From assembly GCA_002309295.1 (NCBI GenBank), contig DBXF01000067.1, positions 58,137 through 73,551 on the forward strand: DNA of 15,415 nucleotides, in the 5' to 3' direction. Made by a program: the position numbers and the translations under genes. This stretch comes from Bacteroidales bacterium UBA1219 (GTDB lineage Bacteria > Bacteroidota > Bacteroidia > Bacteroidales > P3). Below are positions 1 to 6,444 of this stretch, one piece after another; the stretch's first letter is position 1, and every line of letters begins with the position of its first letter. The notes below the pieces were generated by a model. That model was not told the DNA's origin. It did no database searches and was given only the letters and a program-made list of their open reading frames with translations.

Positions 1-932
1 ACTCGTCGTGGCTCGACCAAAAGACCAAACGTCTGGCAATGGAGGAGAAACAGGAGAGCAAACGTCGCAAAACCTTGGAACGCGAGCTGGAATGGGTACG
101 CATGGCACCTAAGGCACGTCACGCCAAAGGCAAAGCACGTCTGGCCGCCTACGAGCGTATGATGTGCGAAGACACCAAAGAGAAAGAGGCCAACCTCGAG
201 ATATTCATCCCCAACGGTCCGCGACTGGGCAACAAAGTGCTCGAAGTGGAGGGCGTCTCCAAAGCCTACGGCGACAAGCTGTTGTACGAAAACCTCACTT
301 TCAACCTGCCTCCCGCCGGCATAGTGGGCGTTATCGGTCCCAACGGATGCGGAAAAACGACGCTGTTCCACCTTATCATGGGACTGGAGAAACCCGACAC
401 CGGAACGTTTACCGTGGGCGAGACAGTGAAGATAGGATATGTGGACCAGCAGCACGTGAACATCGACCCCGAAAAGAGCGTGTGGGAGGTGGTGAGCGAA
501 GGTAACGAGCAGCTGCAGATTGGCGGACGCCTCGTGAACTCGCGCGCCTACCTTTCGAAATTCAACTTCGGCGGCACCGACCAGCAGAAGAAAGCCGGAG
601 TGCTGTCGGGCGGCGAGCGCAACCGTCTGCATCTGGCACTTACGCTGAAAAGCGAGGCCAACGTACTGCTCCTCGACGAGCCCACCAACGACATCGACGT
701 GAACACCCTGCGTGCCTTGGAGGAAGGTCTTGAGAATTTCGCCGGATGCGCCGTGGTCATCAGCCACGACCGCTGGTTCCTCGACCGCATCTGCACTCAT
801 ATCCTCGCTTTCGAGGGCAACTCGCAGGTGTATTTCTTCGAAGGCACCTACAGCGAGTACGAGGAAAACCGCCGCAAACGTCTGGGCGACGACACCCCGC
901 ACCGCATACGCTACAAAAAACTGGTGAAATAA
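1..932 (+). CDS. ettA: Energy-dependent translational throttle protein EttA (ABC-F ATPase), 5' end outside window
   Basis: The C-terminal 309 residues of a cytoplasmic ABC-F protein are visible; the frame is open from base 3, so the start lies upstream of the window. The fragment shows the basic linker between the two ATPase domains (ELEWVRMAPKARHAKGKARL), then the second ATPase domain with Walker A GPNGCGKTT (about residue 112), signature LSGGE (about 201), Walker B LLLDEPTND (about 222) and the switch motif ISHDRWFLDR. The linker wording and the C-terminal GTYSEYEENRRKRLG and RIRYKKLVK match the EttA subfamily rather than Uup or antibiotic-resistance ABC-F proteins. In the known family, EttA binds the ribosomal E site and gates entry into elongation according to ATP/ADP level. 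The stop codon overlaps the ATG of the next gene by one base (TAATG), so the two are probably cotranscribed. Confidence 0.93.
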   Translation, partial: SSWLDQKTKRLAMEEKQESKRRKTLERELEWVRMAPKARHAKGKARLAAYERMMCEDTKEKEANLEIFIPNGPRLGNKVLEVEGVSKAYGDKLLYENLTFNLPPAGIVGVIGPNGCGKTTLFHLIMGLEKPDTGTFTVGETVKIGYVDQQHVNIDPEKSVWEVVSEGNEQLQIGGRLVNSRAYLSKFNFGGTDQQKKAGVLSGGERNRLHLALTLKSEANVLLLDEPTNDIDVNTLRALEEGLENFAGCAVVISHDRWFLDRICTHILAFEGNSQVYFFEGTYSEYEENRRKRLGDDTPHRIRYKKLVK

Positions 933-1594
933 TGAAACGCCTGACGTTTTTCCTGCTATCGCTTGTTGCAACGACACTGCTTTCGGCGCAAAGCCTCGAC
1001 TCTGTAAGAATAAAAGCTTTTGTGGAGTCGAATATCGGCGCTTTTCCAAAAAGCACTTTGCAGGACATATACAAAAGTTTTTATCAGGCGGTGTACGGAC
1101 CGGAACACCTTGTTACCGATTCCGCCAAGGTCATAGCCTATATCGAAGAAGAACTGAAACAGGATTTCGACAACAAATTCCCCACGGTGCAGTATCTTGG
1201 CATTTCGGACAAATTTGTCAGGGTAAACCTCGACATAATAGGGGGCGAAGAAACACGCATTTCCACAGAAATGCTTGCCGACTGTTTTATGCGGTCGTCG
1301 CAAACAAAGGGCGACATGCCTATCGAGGAATTTCGCTCGCAGTGGAGGCTGGTGGTGGATTATATCATAAGCAGCGACATACAGCTCGACAATTTCAGTC
1401 AGGACTCGCTTTATATCGAAAGCATCCTTGCCCAAGGCCAATACGTGTGGGTGCACTCGCCGCAATTCAAGGCCGAATACAAGCCGCACTACCGTGTTGT
1501 TACAAAAGAAAATTTCGAACAAGTGATATTTCCAGAGCTCCGTGCCTTTTCGATAGTAAGGCCCAAAACCACGCCTTTTTTTTTCGACCGATAA
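932..1594 (+). CDS. Secreted protein of unknown function, conserved-hypothetical type
   Basis: A 220-residue protein starting at the ATG that overlaps the ettA stop by one base. A longer reading from 746 lies inside ettA and is not needed. The N terminus (MKRLTFFLLSLVATTLLSAQ) is a classic Sec signal peptide with likely cleavage after LSA, so the product is probably periplasmic or outer-membrane associated. The mature part has no domain I can name. Recurrent-looking motifs are YKSFYQAVYGPEHLV (about residues 47-61), a middle VNLDIIGG stretch and a late HSPQFKAEYKPHYRVV; the histidines could be metal or catalytic residues, but that is a guess. A run of nine T (1576-1584) near the C terminus encodes FFF and could slip. 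Coupling to ettA is probably only transcriptional; I see no functional link. Confidence 0.8.
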   Translation: MKRLTFFLLSLVATTLLSAQSLDSVRIKAFVESNIGAFPKSTLQDIYKSFYQAVYGPEHLVTDSAKVIAYIEEELKQDFDNKFPTVQYLGISDKFVRVNLDIIGGEETRISTEMLADCFMRSSQTKGDMPIEEFRSQWRLVVDYIISSDIQLDNFSQDSLYIESILAQGQYVWVHSPQFKAEYKPHYRVVTKENFEQVIFPELRAFSIVRPKTTPFFFDR

Positions 1595-1678
1595 TCCGAA
1601 GTAGTAGTTGGTATGATGAAAGCGATTTCGTTGTGCCGCAGGCTGCACTTGCGGTAAAGAAATAGGAATAAAACGGCC

Positions 1679-1975
1679 TCAGTTTATAATATTCTGGTAA
1701 ACGCAGTTGAAAATCAACATTGCGAGGTCGGTCCAGAGCAAAATGGCAAAGGGTTTTGTCATCACTTTGTGACGTGCCACCAGCGCCACCAAAAGCCATA
1801 CAAGCGTTACGGCAAGTAGCGGCAGAGGCGGGAACTGTTTAAAAGCCTCCCACCACTGTCCGTCGAAAAGCAACACCACCGCCCGCTGGGAACCGCAGGT
1901 GGGACACGAGATGCCGAAAAACTTCTTGTACGTGCAGGGCAGCAGCTGTATAAGTGGTATCAAACCCGAAAACAC
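1679..1975 (-). CDS. DUF2752 domain small membrane protein
   Basis: A 98-residue protein with the DUF2752 hallmark FGISCPTCGSQRA, a short amphipathic stretch (LFDGQWWEAFKQFP) and two hydrophobic segments (about residues 48-67 and 78-97), so probably inner membrane. The biochemical role of the family is not known; the CPxCG pair may bind metal or form a disulfide. The only workable start is GTG at 1975. An ATG two bases upstream runs into a stop within six codons. The first membrane segment usual in this family is shortened here to VFSGLIPLIQLLP. The stop of the upstream paralog (TAA, 1985-1987) is in the same frame, with three sense codons between it and the GTG. DUF2752 genes commonly neighbour CCC-motif/TM2-type small membrane proteins in Bacteroidetes, which fits this context. 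Confidence 0.75.
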   Translation of the reverse strand: MFSGLIPLIQLLPCTYKKFFGISCPTCGSQRAVVLLFDGQWWEAFKQFPPLPLLAVTLVWLLVALVARHKVMTKPFAILLWTDLAMLIFNCVYQNIIN

Positions 1976-1984
1976 ATGCTTGCT

Positions 1985-2356
1985 TTAATACATATATTCA
2001 TCAACGTCGTAACCTTCTTTTACAGCCCACACAATAAACAGGATGTACAATATCCAGAATATGGTGCCAAGTATACCTAAAATAAGGCCGATGATGGATG
2101 TGATTTTGCCGGCCTTTGCCATGCCTTGACCATTGTAATAGCCAGGATATTGTTCGTCGATGGCAAAAGCTTTTTTGGCTTTGGACATGCCTATGGGGCC
2201 CAAAATTATACCTACAGGGCTGCATCCCAAAACTATGGACAAAATTCCCAATACCATCGAAGCCACTGCGTTGGGCAGGGTTTCTCCCTGAACGGGCTGC
2301 TGGTAGTTATTGTATTGCTGCTCCATCGGCTGTTCGTCTTTTATATAATCTTCCAT
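1985..2356 (-). CDS. Small membrane protein, CCC-motif/DUF4190-like, paralog 1
   Basis: A 123-residue protein with a Gln/Pro/Tyr-rich soluble N terminus (residues 1-30), two hydrophobic segments (about 33-58 and 84-110) and an acidic Tyr-ending tail. Between the membrane segments lies the family block GMSKAKKAFAIDEQYPGYYNGQGMAKAGKI, which recurs in the two upstream genes. The cysteine stretch after the first LGIxSI segment, which gives CCC-motif proteins their name, is reduced to GCSP. The family is found beside TM2/DUF2752 genes in Bacteroidetes; its function is not established. It is the last of three tandem copies and is followed at once by DUF2752. Confidence 0.8.
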   Translation of the reverse strand: MEDYIKDEQPMEQQYNNYQQPVQGETLPNAVASMVLGILSIVLGCSPVGIILGPIGMSKAKKAFAIDEQYPGYYNGQGMAKAGKITSIIGLILGILGTIFWILYILFIVWAVKEGYDVDEYMY

Positions 2357-2429
2357 TTTTATAAAAATTTATTAGATTGATAATTAATTATTTACAAATT
2401 GTTTAAGAGTTCATGGAAATGGATGTTTA

Positions 2430-2825
2430 TTATAAAACGGGGCCATTTTCTGCCAACCACACAAGTCCCAAAATATACACCACCCAGAATATTGTGGTTG
2501 CAATACCAAGCAACAAACCGACTAGCGACGTTATCTTGCCTGTTGTGGCAAAACCGCGGCCGGAGTAGTAGTGGGGATATTGCTCGTCGAGGGAGAAAGA
2601 TTTTTTGGCTTTTGAAAGTCCCAAGGCTCCTACAATAATGCCTGCCAAAGGGATACAACTACAACTCACAACAAGTGACACAATTCCCAAAACCATAGAT
2701 GCCACCGCGCCGGGCAGCTTTCCGCCTTGGCCAGGCTGATAGTAATCATTATTTTGCGGTGTTTCCGGCTGAACAGGCATGGGCTGCTGCTCCATAGGCA
2801 GTTCGTTGTTTGTGTAATCTTCCAT
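2430..2825 (-). CDS. Small membrane protein, CCC-motif/DUF4190-like, paralog 2
   Basis: A 131-residue paralog of its two neighbours with the same plan: a Gln/Pro-rich N terminus, a first hydrophobic segment starting VASMVLGIVSLV, the linker block LSKAKKSFSLDEQYPHYYSGRGF, then GKITSLVGLLLGI and a second membrane segment with a TIFWVVYIL core also present in paralog 1 (TIFWILYIL). Its cysteine patch is SCSCIP, the nearest of the three copies to the CCC motif. The gap to the upstream paralog is 41 bp and to the downstream one 73 bp, so a single operon is likely. N-terminal phrases (MEDYxxxExPMEQQ) are shared with paralog 1, so these two are the most recent duplicates. Function unknown. Confidence 0.8.
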   Translation of the reverse strand: MEDYTNNELPMEQQPMPVQPETPQNNDYYQPGQGGKLPGAVASMVLGIVSLVVSCSCIPLAGIIVGALGLSKAKKSFSLDEQYPHYYSGRGFATTGKITSLVGLLLGIATTIFWVVYILGLVWLAENGPVL

Positions 2826-2866
2826 AATTCAATGTTTTTATCGGATTATTTTCAATTTAACTCATT

Positions 2867-3253
2867 TCAATAGATGATATCATCGTCAGATATCAGATTT
2901 TCGAACCAATCCCACCCAGGTTCTAAAATGGAATAAAAGATTATGAAAAAATAAAACGCAAAGAATAACAGATAGAAAATGCCGATAACCAAACCTATTG
3001 TAGATGTGATTTTTCCGGCACGCGCCATCTCTCTGCCTCTGTAATAACCGGGGTATTCTTCCTCAATCTCCAATGCCTGTCTGGATTTCACAAGTCCTAT
3101 TATTGCCAAAACAAGTCCTGACAAGGGTGTGCCGCCATTAGCAATGGAACAAATTCCCAAGACCATCGATGTTACCGCTTTTGGCAGTAGCGGACGGGGG
3201 TCGGCCTGCGGCTGGGTGTCCTGTGGCTGGTATTTTTGCGGATATTCTTCCAT
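2867..3253 (-). CDS. Small membrane protein, CCC-motif/DUF4190-like, paralog 3
   Basis: A 128-residue protein and the first gene of the array. It keeps the architecture of the other two copies (Gln/Pro-rich head, VTSMVLGICSI hydrophobic segment, linker with EEEYPGYYRGREMARAGKITS, second hydrophobic segment rich in Phe). It has lost the cysteine patch (NGGTP in its place), and its linker reads LVKSRQALEIEEE. The tail is strongly acidic (WDWFENLISDDDIIY). It is the most diverged of the three. The promoter candidate at 3366-3373 would give a leader of roughly 105 nt and drive the whole array. Function unknown; membrane location is inferred from hydrophobicity. Confidence 0.8.
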   Translation of the reverse strand: MEEYPQKYQPQDTQPQADPRPLLPKAVTSMVLGICSIANGGTPLSGLVLAIIGLVKSRQALEIEEEYPGYYRGREMARAGKITSTIGLVIGIFYLLFFAFYFFIIFYSILEPGWDWFENLISDDDIIY

Positions 3254-3365
3254 AATTGCACTTGTCGTTTTTTCAGTCTTGGTTTCGCAACACCTTGATT
3301 TTGTTATATTTTCTTAATTATTTTTGTACCGACACACATTAAAAACCATACATCGGCACATTTTG

Positions 3366-3373
3366 CAAATTTA
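3366..3373 (-). promoter_or_regulatory. Bacteroidetes-type -7 box upstream of the small membrane protein array
   Basis: On the minus strand the sequence reads TAAATTTG followed by CAAAA, an exact match to the TAnnTTTG -7 box. No convincing TTTG -33 box lies 19-21 bp upstream, so strength is uncertain. It is positioned between the htpG terminator and paralog 3, which makes it the natural promoter for the four-gene cluster. Confidence 0.55.
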
Positions 3374-3459
3374 CACAAAAAAATTGGATTTACGCACTAT
3401 CGCCTACAAAAAATGTTTTCCATCGCGGCTGTCAATATTCTACAAAAGGCTATTATAAT

Positions 3460-3492
3460 AAAAAAGGGCGGTTGTGAAAGCCACAGCCACCC
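3460..3492 (-). terminator. Rho-independent terminator of htpG
   Basis: Read on the minus strand, GGGTGG and TGTG arms face CACA and CCGCCC arms (one G-T pair, single-base mismatch between the two stem parts, five-base loop), followed by six T. It lies 25-58 bp after the htpG stop codon, so it separates htpG from the membrane protein array downstream. Confidence 0.8.
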
Positions 3493-3517
3493 AAAAACAA
3501 AACATGAAAAAAAATTA

Positions 3518-5395
3518 TCAGTGTATGATTTTTACACTGCGGTCGATGAATTTGTTGAGGGCTTCGCCTTTCAGGAGGCCGTTGCTGAGCAGCGCGAGGT
3601 CGGTGAGCTGGCACACGAGTTCTTTCTGTTTCTCCTCGTCCTCGGTGTTCAGTATCTGACCTATCAGCGGGTGGTTGATGTTCACCACAAGGTTGTAGCT
3701 CTCGGGCATCTCGCCGTAGAATCCCATTCCACCGCCGCCGATCATCGACATCTCTTTGTAACGGCGCATAAACTCGTTCTGTGTGATGACCATCGGCTGG
3801 TCGCTCTCCTCGAGACTTTCGAGCAGCACGGTTATCTTTTTGGTGTCCACCTCTTTCTCGATGATGGGTTTCAGCTTGTCCTTCTCCTCGGCGGAGAGTT
3901 TTTCGGGAATGGAGTCCTCCTTGGGGATGAGTTTCTCCACCACATCGCTGTCGACGCGCACAAAACGTGTCTGTTCGAATTTGCGTTCGAGCAGGTTCAC
4001 AAAATGGCTGTCCAAGATGGAGTCCATCACCAGCACGTCGTAGCCTTTTTCCTTGGCTTTGGCGATGTAGGAGTACTGCTCCTCTTTGTTGGTGGCGTAG
4101 AGGTATACCAGCACTTTGTCCTTGTCCTTCTGCAGCGGCTCGATGCGGGTTTTGTATTCGTCGAAGGTAAAATATTTGTCGTCGGTGTTCTTGAAGAGCG
4201 AGAATTTCTCGGCACGTTCGTAAAATTTCTCGTCGCTGAGCATGCCGTATTCGATGAAAATCTTGATGTCGTCCCATTTCTTTTCGAAATCCTCGCGGTT
4301 GGTCTTGAAAAGTTCCTCCAGCTTGTCTGCCACTTTTTTGCTGATGTGCGACGATATTTTCTTCACGTTGCTGTCGCTTTGCAGGTACGAACGGCTTACG
4401 TTGAGTGGTATGTCGGGCGAGTCGAGCACTCCGTGCAACAGCATAAGATATTCGGGCACAACGCCTTCCACCGAGTCGGTAACGAACACCTGATTGCAGT
4501 ACAGCTGTATGCGGTTCTGCTTGGGGTCCACGGTGCGTTTCACCTTGGGGAAATAGAGTATTCCGGTGAGGTTGAAGGGGTAGTCCACGTTCAGATGTAT
4601 CTGGAACAGAGGGTCTTCGAAATTCATGGGGTAGAGCTGGTGGTAGAACTTGCGGTAGTCCTCGTCTGTGAGGGTGGAGGGAGTCTTTTTCCAAGCTGGT
4701 TCGGTGTCGTTGATTATGCGGGGACGCTTTTTCTCAACGCGTTTGGGCTTGCCGTCCTTGTCCTTCTCGGTTTCGGAATCCTCCCAGTAGCTCTCGTCGC
4801 CGAAACGGATGGGCACGGGCATAAAGCGGCAGTATTTGTTGAGCAGCTCCAGAATGCGGCGTTCTTCGAGGAACTCCTTGCAGTCGTCGGAGATATGCAG
4901 AATGATGTCGGTGCCGCGTTCGTGGTCGTCGATTTCTTTCATAGTGAACTCCGGCGAGCCGTCGCACACCCATTCCACGGCGGGGGCGTCGGTGTACGAC
5001 TTGGTGCGGATTTCCACCTTGTCGGCTACCATAAAGGCCGAGTAGAAACCCAGACCGAAATGTCCGATAAGGTTTTCGGAGACGTTTTTGTATTTCTCCA
5101 GAAAGTCCTCGGCACCCGAAAAAGCAATCTGGTTGATGTATTTCTCCACCTCCTCCTGCGACATACCGATACCTTTATCACTGATTATCAGTTTTTTGTC
5201 ATCAATCTTGACTTCGATGGTAAGGTCGCCCAGCTCCACCTGAGCCTGGCCCATCGAGGTGAGGGCTTTCAGTTTCTGTGTGGCGTCGGTGGCGTTGGAG
5301 ATAAGCTCGCGCAGGAAAATCTCGTGGTCGGAGTACAGGAATTTCTTTATAACAGGGAAAATGTTCTCGGTTTGTACGTTTATATTGCCTTTCAT
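3518..5395 (-). CDS. htpG: Molecular chaperone HtpG (Hsp90)
   Basis: A 625-residue cytosolic Hsp90, full length for the bacterial family. The N-terminal GHKL ATPase domain carries FLRELISNATDA (catalytic Glu and Mg-binding Asn, about residues 28-39), DKGIGMS (about 74), GHFGLGFYSAF (lid glycines, about 111-121) and ERGTDI (about 169). The middle domain contains NVSRSYLQ with the gamma-phosphate-sensing Arg. The C-terminal dimerisation domain ends without the eukaryotic MEEVD tail, as expected. Hsp90 is an ATP-driven clamp that remodels client proteins and is usually heat-shock induced. No TAnnTTTG promoter is visible directly upstream, but three 19-bp direct repeats lie at 5481-5560, 86-165 bp before the start. 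Codon bias leaves a very long open antisense frame, which is not a gene. Confidence 0.97.
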   Translation of the reverse strand: MKGNINVQTENIFPVIKKFLYSDHEIFLRELISNATDATQKLKALTSMGQAQVELGDLTIEVKIDDKKLIISDKGIGMSQEEVEKYINQIAFSGAEDFLEKYKNVSENLIGHFGLGFYSAFMVADKVEIRTKSYTDAPAVEWVCDGSPEFTMKEIDDHERGTDIILHISDDCKEFLEERRILELLNKYCRFMPVPIRFGDESYWEDSETEKDKDGKPKRVEKKRPRIINDTEPAWKKTPSTLTDEDYRKFYHQLYPMNFEDPLFQIHLNVDYPFNLTGILYFPKVKRTVDPKQNRIQLYCNQVFVTDSVEGVVPEYLMLLHGVLDSPDIPLNVSRSYLQSDSNVKKISSHISKKVADKLEELFKTNREDFEKKWDDIKIFIEYGMLSDEKFYERAEKFSLFKNTDDKYFTFDEYKTRIEPLQKDKDKVLVYLYATNKEEQYSYIAKAKEKGYDVLVMDSILDSHFVNLLERKFEQTRFVRVDSDVVEKLIPKEDSIPEKLSAEEKDKLKPIIEKEVDTKKITVLLESLEESDQPMVITQNEFMRRYKEMSMIGGGGMGFYGEMPESYNLVVNINHPLIGQILNTEDEEKQKELVCQLTDLALLSNGLLKGEALNKFIDRSVKIIH

Positions 5396-5480
5396 GTGTG
5401 TATCGTTTAAAGTTATTTACGAAAAAAGTATATGCAAAACCCGTTCCAGCGGCTGCGAAGTGACATTTTGGCAGATTTTT

Positions 5481-5560
5481 ACAAATTTTCGCGAATAAAA
5501 CCGCCAAACACACAAATTTTTGCGAATAAAAACACAATTTTACAAATTTTTGCGAATAAA
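5481..5560. repeat. Three direct 19-bp repeats upstream of htpG
   Basis: acaaatttttgcgaataaa occurs at 5512-5530 and 5542-5560, and with one change (c for t) at 5481-5499. Start-to-start distances are 31 and 30 bp, close to three helical turns; spacers are 12 and 11 bp. The array lies between htpG and the hairpin cluster. It could be a set of regulator binding sites or a decayed intergenic repeat. Confidence 0.85.
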
Positions 5561-5608
5561 GCACACCTATACAAAATCAAGTCTTGGATTTTATGTATTT
5601 CCAGTATA

Positions 5609-5696
5609 GTTCCGGAGGAACGTTCTCTCTATAACCCCACACGGAAGTGTGGGGTGGAAAAAAAACACCTATCCTATTAGCGTCTTGAAAAGACGC
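5609..5696. repeat. Cluster of three small hairpins with purine loops
   Basis: Three perfect hairpins follow one another: GTTCC-GGA-GGAAC (5609-5621), a nine-pair stem with ACCCCACAC arm and GGAA loop (5634-5655), and GCGTCTT-GAA-AAGACGC (5680-5696). None is followed by a T run on the plus strand that would make a good terminator. The GAA-type loops are shared with elements near 11050, 13940 and 14800, so this appears to be part of the same dispersed intergenic family. The rest of 5396-5910 is AT-rich and holds no gene I can support. Confidence 0.75.
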
Positions 5697-5859
5697 GCTC
5701 TTTACTGATAATTCTTTCATCTGTCGAAAAAATACTTTTGGTTTTACCAAATCAAATACTTTGCACCTTTTTTTATCGCACACAACCATATCCAACTACA
5801 AATTATAAATTATTAATTATCAACTAATTCCCCCCCCCATTAAAATATCATTAAATTTT

Positions 5860-5890
5860 TTTGTGAAACCGAAAAATAATTGTAACTTTG
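5860..5890 (+). promoter_or_regulatory. Bacteroidetes sigma-ABfr-type promoter
   Basis: TTTG (5860-5863) and TAACTTTG (5883-5890) are separated by exactly 19 bp, a full match to the phylum consensus. The start codon of the next gene is only 20 bp past the -7 box, so the leader must be very short. A run of nine C (5830-5838) sits about 21 bp upstream of the -33 box. Confidence 0.85.
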
Positions 5891-5910
5891 CAAAAAAAGT
5901 AAATCTCACT

Positions 5911-6405
5911 ATGAAAAACCTTCTCAAAACCGTCCTTTTCCTGACAGTCCTTATTATCGGCTGTTCGGCCTCGGCCTTTGCCAAAACGCCTCCGGGCACG
6001 GTAAAGATTGGCCAAAACCTCTATTTCGACAAAACTCCCGTCTCCATCATTGCGTGGCAGGAATATGTGTTTTGGACAGCCAAGGAGTACGGCAAAAACT
6101 CGGCCGAGTACGCCTCCGTCCTGCCCGACACCGCCCTGTTCCGTGCCACCTACGGCTTCGCTTTCGACAATTATCAGCGCGACAAGGAGAACTGCCCGAT
6201 AGTCGGCGTAACTGCCGAGCAACGAGCCGCTTACTGTGAGTGGCGGACAAAAATTGTGCGACAGACGCAGCGCGGCAACGTGGTTTACACCCCCGCCACA
6301 GACGAAGAGTTGGCCACCGCCCGAAAGAGCGGAAAAGCCAAGAAAATCGTCTTCCCCGAAAACGAAGAGGGATATTCCAAATTCAGCTGCGTGGCAAGGT
6401 ATTAA
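5911..6405 (+). CDS. Short exported FGE/SUMF1-like (sulfatase-modifying-factor fold) protein
   Basis: A 164-residue exported protein starting at the ATG at 5911; the open frame extends upstream to 5863 but that overlaps the promoter. The signal peptide (MKNLLKTVLFLTVLIIGCSASAFAK) could be cut as a lipoprotein (lipobox IIGC) or by signal peptidase I after AFA. The mature part resembles the FGE-sulfatase fold used by GldJ/GldK-like and formylglycine-generating proteins: PPGTVKIG, DKTPVSIIAWQEYVFW, CPIVGVTAEQRAAYCEWRT and a terminal FSCVARY. It is far shorter than catalytic FGE (about 270-300 residues) and lacks the C-terminal copper-binding cysteine block, so a structural or binding role is likelier than catalysis. 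It is convergent with the ATPase gene. The family assignment rests on motif wording only. Confidence 0.7.
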   Translation: MKNLLKTVLFLTVLIIGCSASAFAKTPPGTVKIGQNLYFDKTPVSIIAWQEYVFWTAKEYGKNSAEYASVLPDTALFRATYGFAFDNYQRDKENCPIVGVTAEQRAAYCEWRTKIVRQTQRGNVVYTPATDEELATARKSGKAKKIVFPENEEGYSKFSCVARY

Positions 6406-6412
6406 GGATGCA

Positions 6413-6444
6413 CGTCCGTTGCGTGTACAACGAACGCCTTTTTT
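6413..6444 (+). terminator. Likely Rho-independent terminator
   Basis: CGT-c-CGTTG pairs with CAACG-a-ACG across a six-base loop, followed by CC and six T. It starts 8 bp after the stop of the FGE-like gene and its T run touches the stop codon of the convergent ATPase gene. Confidence 0.6.

Noticed and set aside
956..1648. Minus-strand frame of 230 codons opposite the secreted protein gene
   Set aside because: Antisense to a gene with a good signal peptide and start; no promoter or recognisable motif on the minus strand.
1636..1654. Terminator between the secreted protein gene and DUF2752
   Set aside because: CCGCA/TGCGG gives only five pairs with a nine-base loop and no T run on either strand.
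3453..4694. Second long minus-strand frame of about 400 codons within htpG
   Set aside because: Out-of-frame shadow of htpG with an Arg/His/Gln-rich composition typical of shifted GC-rich coding DNA.
3413..5410. Very long plus-strand open frame (over 600 codons) opposite htpG
   Set aside because: It is the antisense of htpG, whose codon bias leaves few stops on the other strand. The translation is Val/Phe/His-rich, matches no family, and ignores the clear HtpG motifs on the minus strand.
5481..5560. CRISPR array
   Set aside because: Repeats are 19 bp with 11-12 bp spacers and only three copies; no cas genes are present.
5577..5795. Small minus-strand gene upstream of the FGE-like gene
   Set aside because: It runs through two of the perfect hairpins in the cluster; the reading frame is better explained by the repeat sequence.
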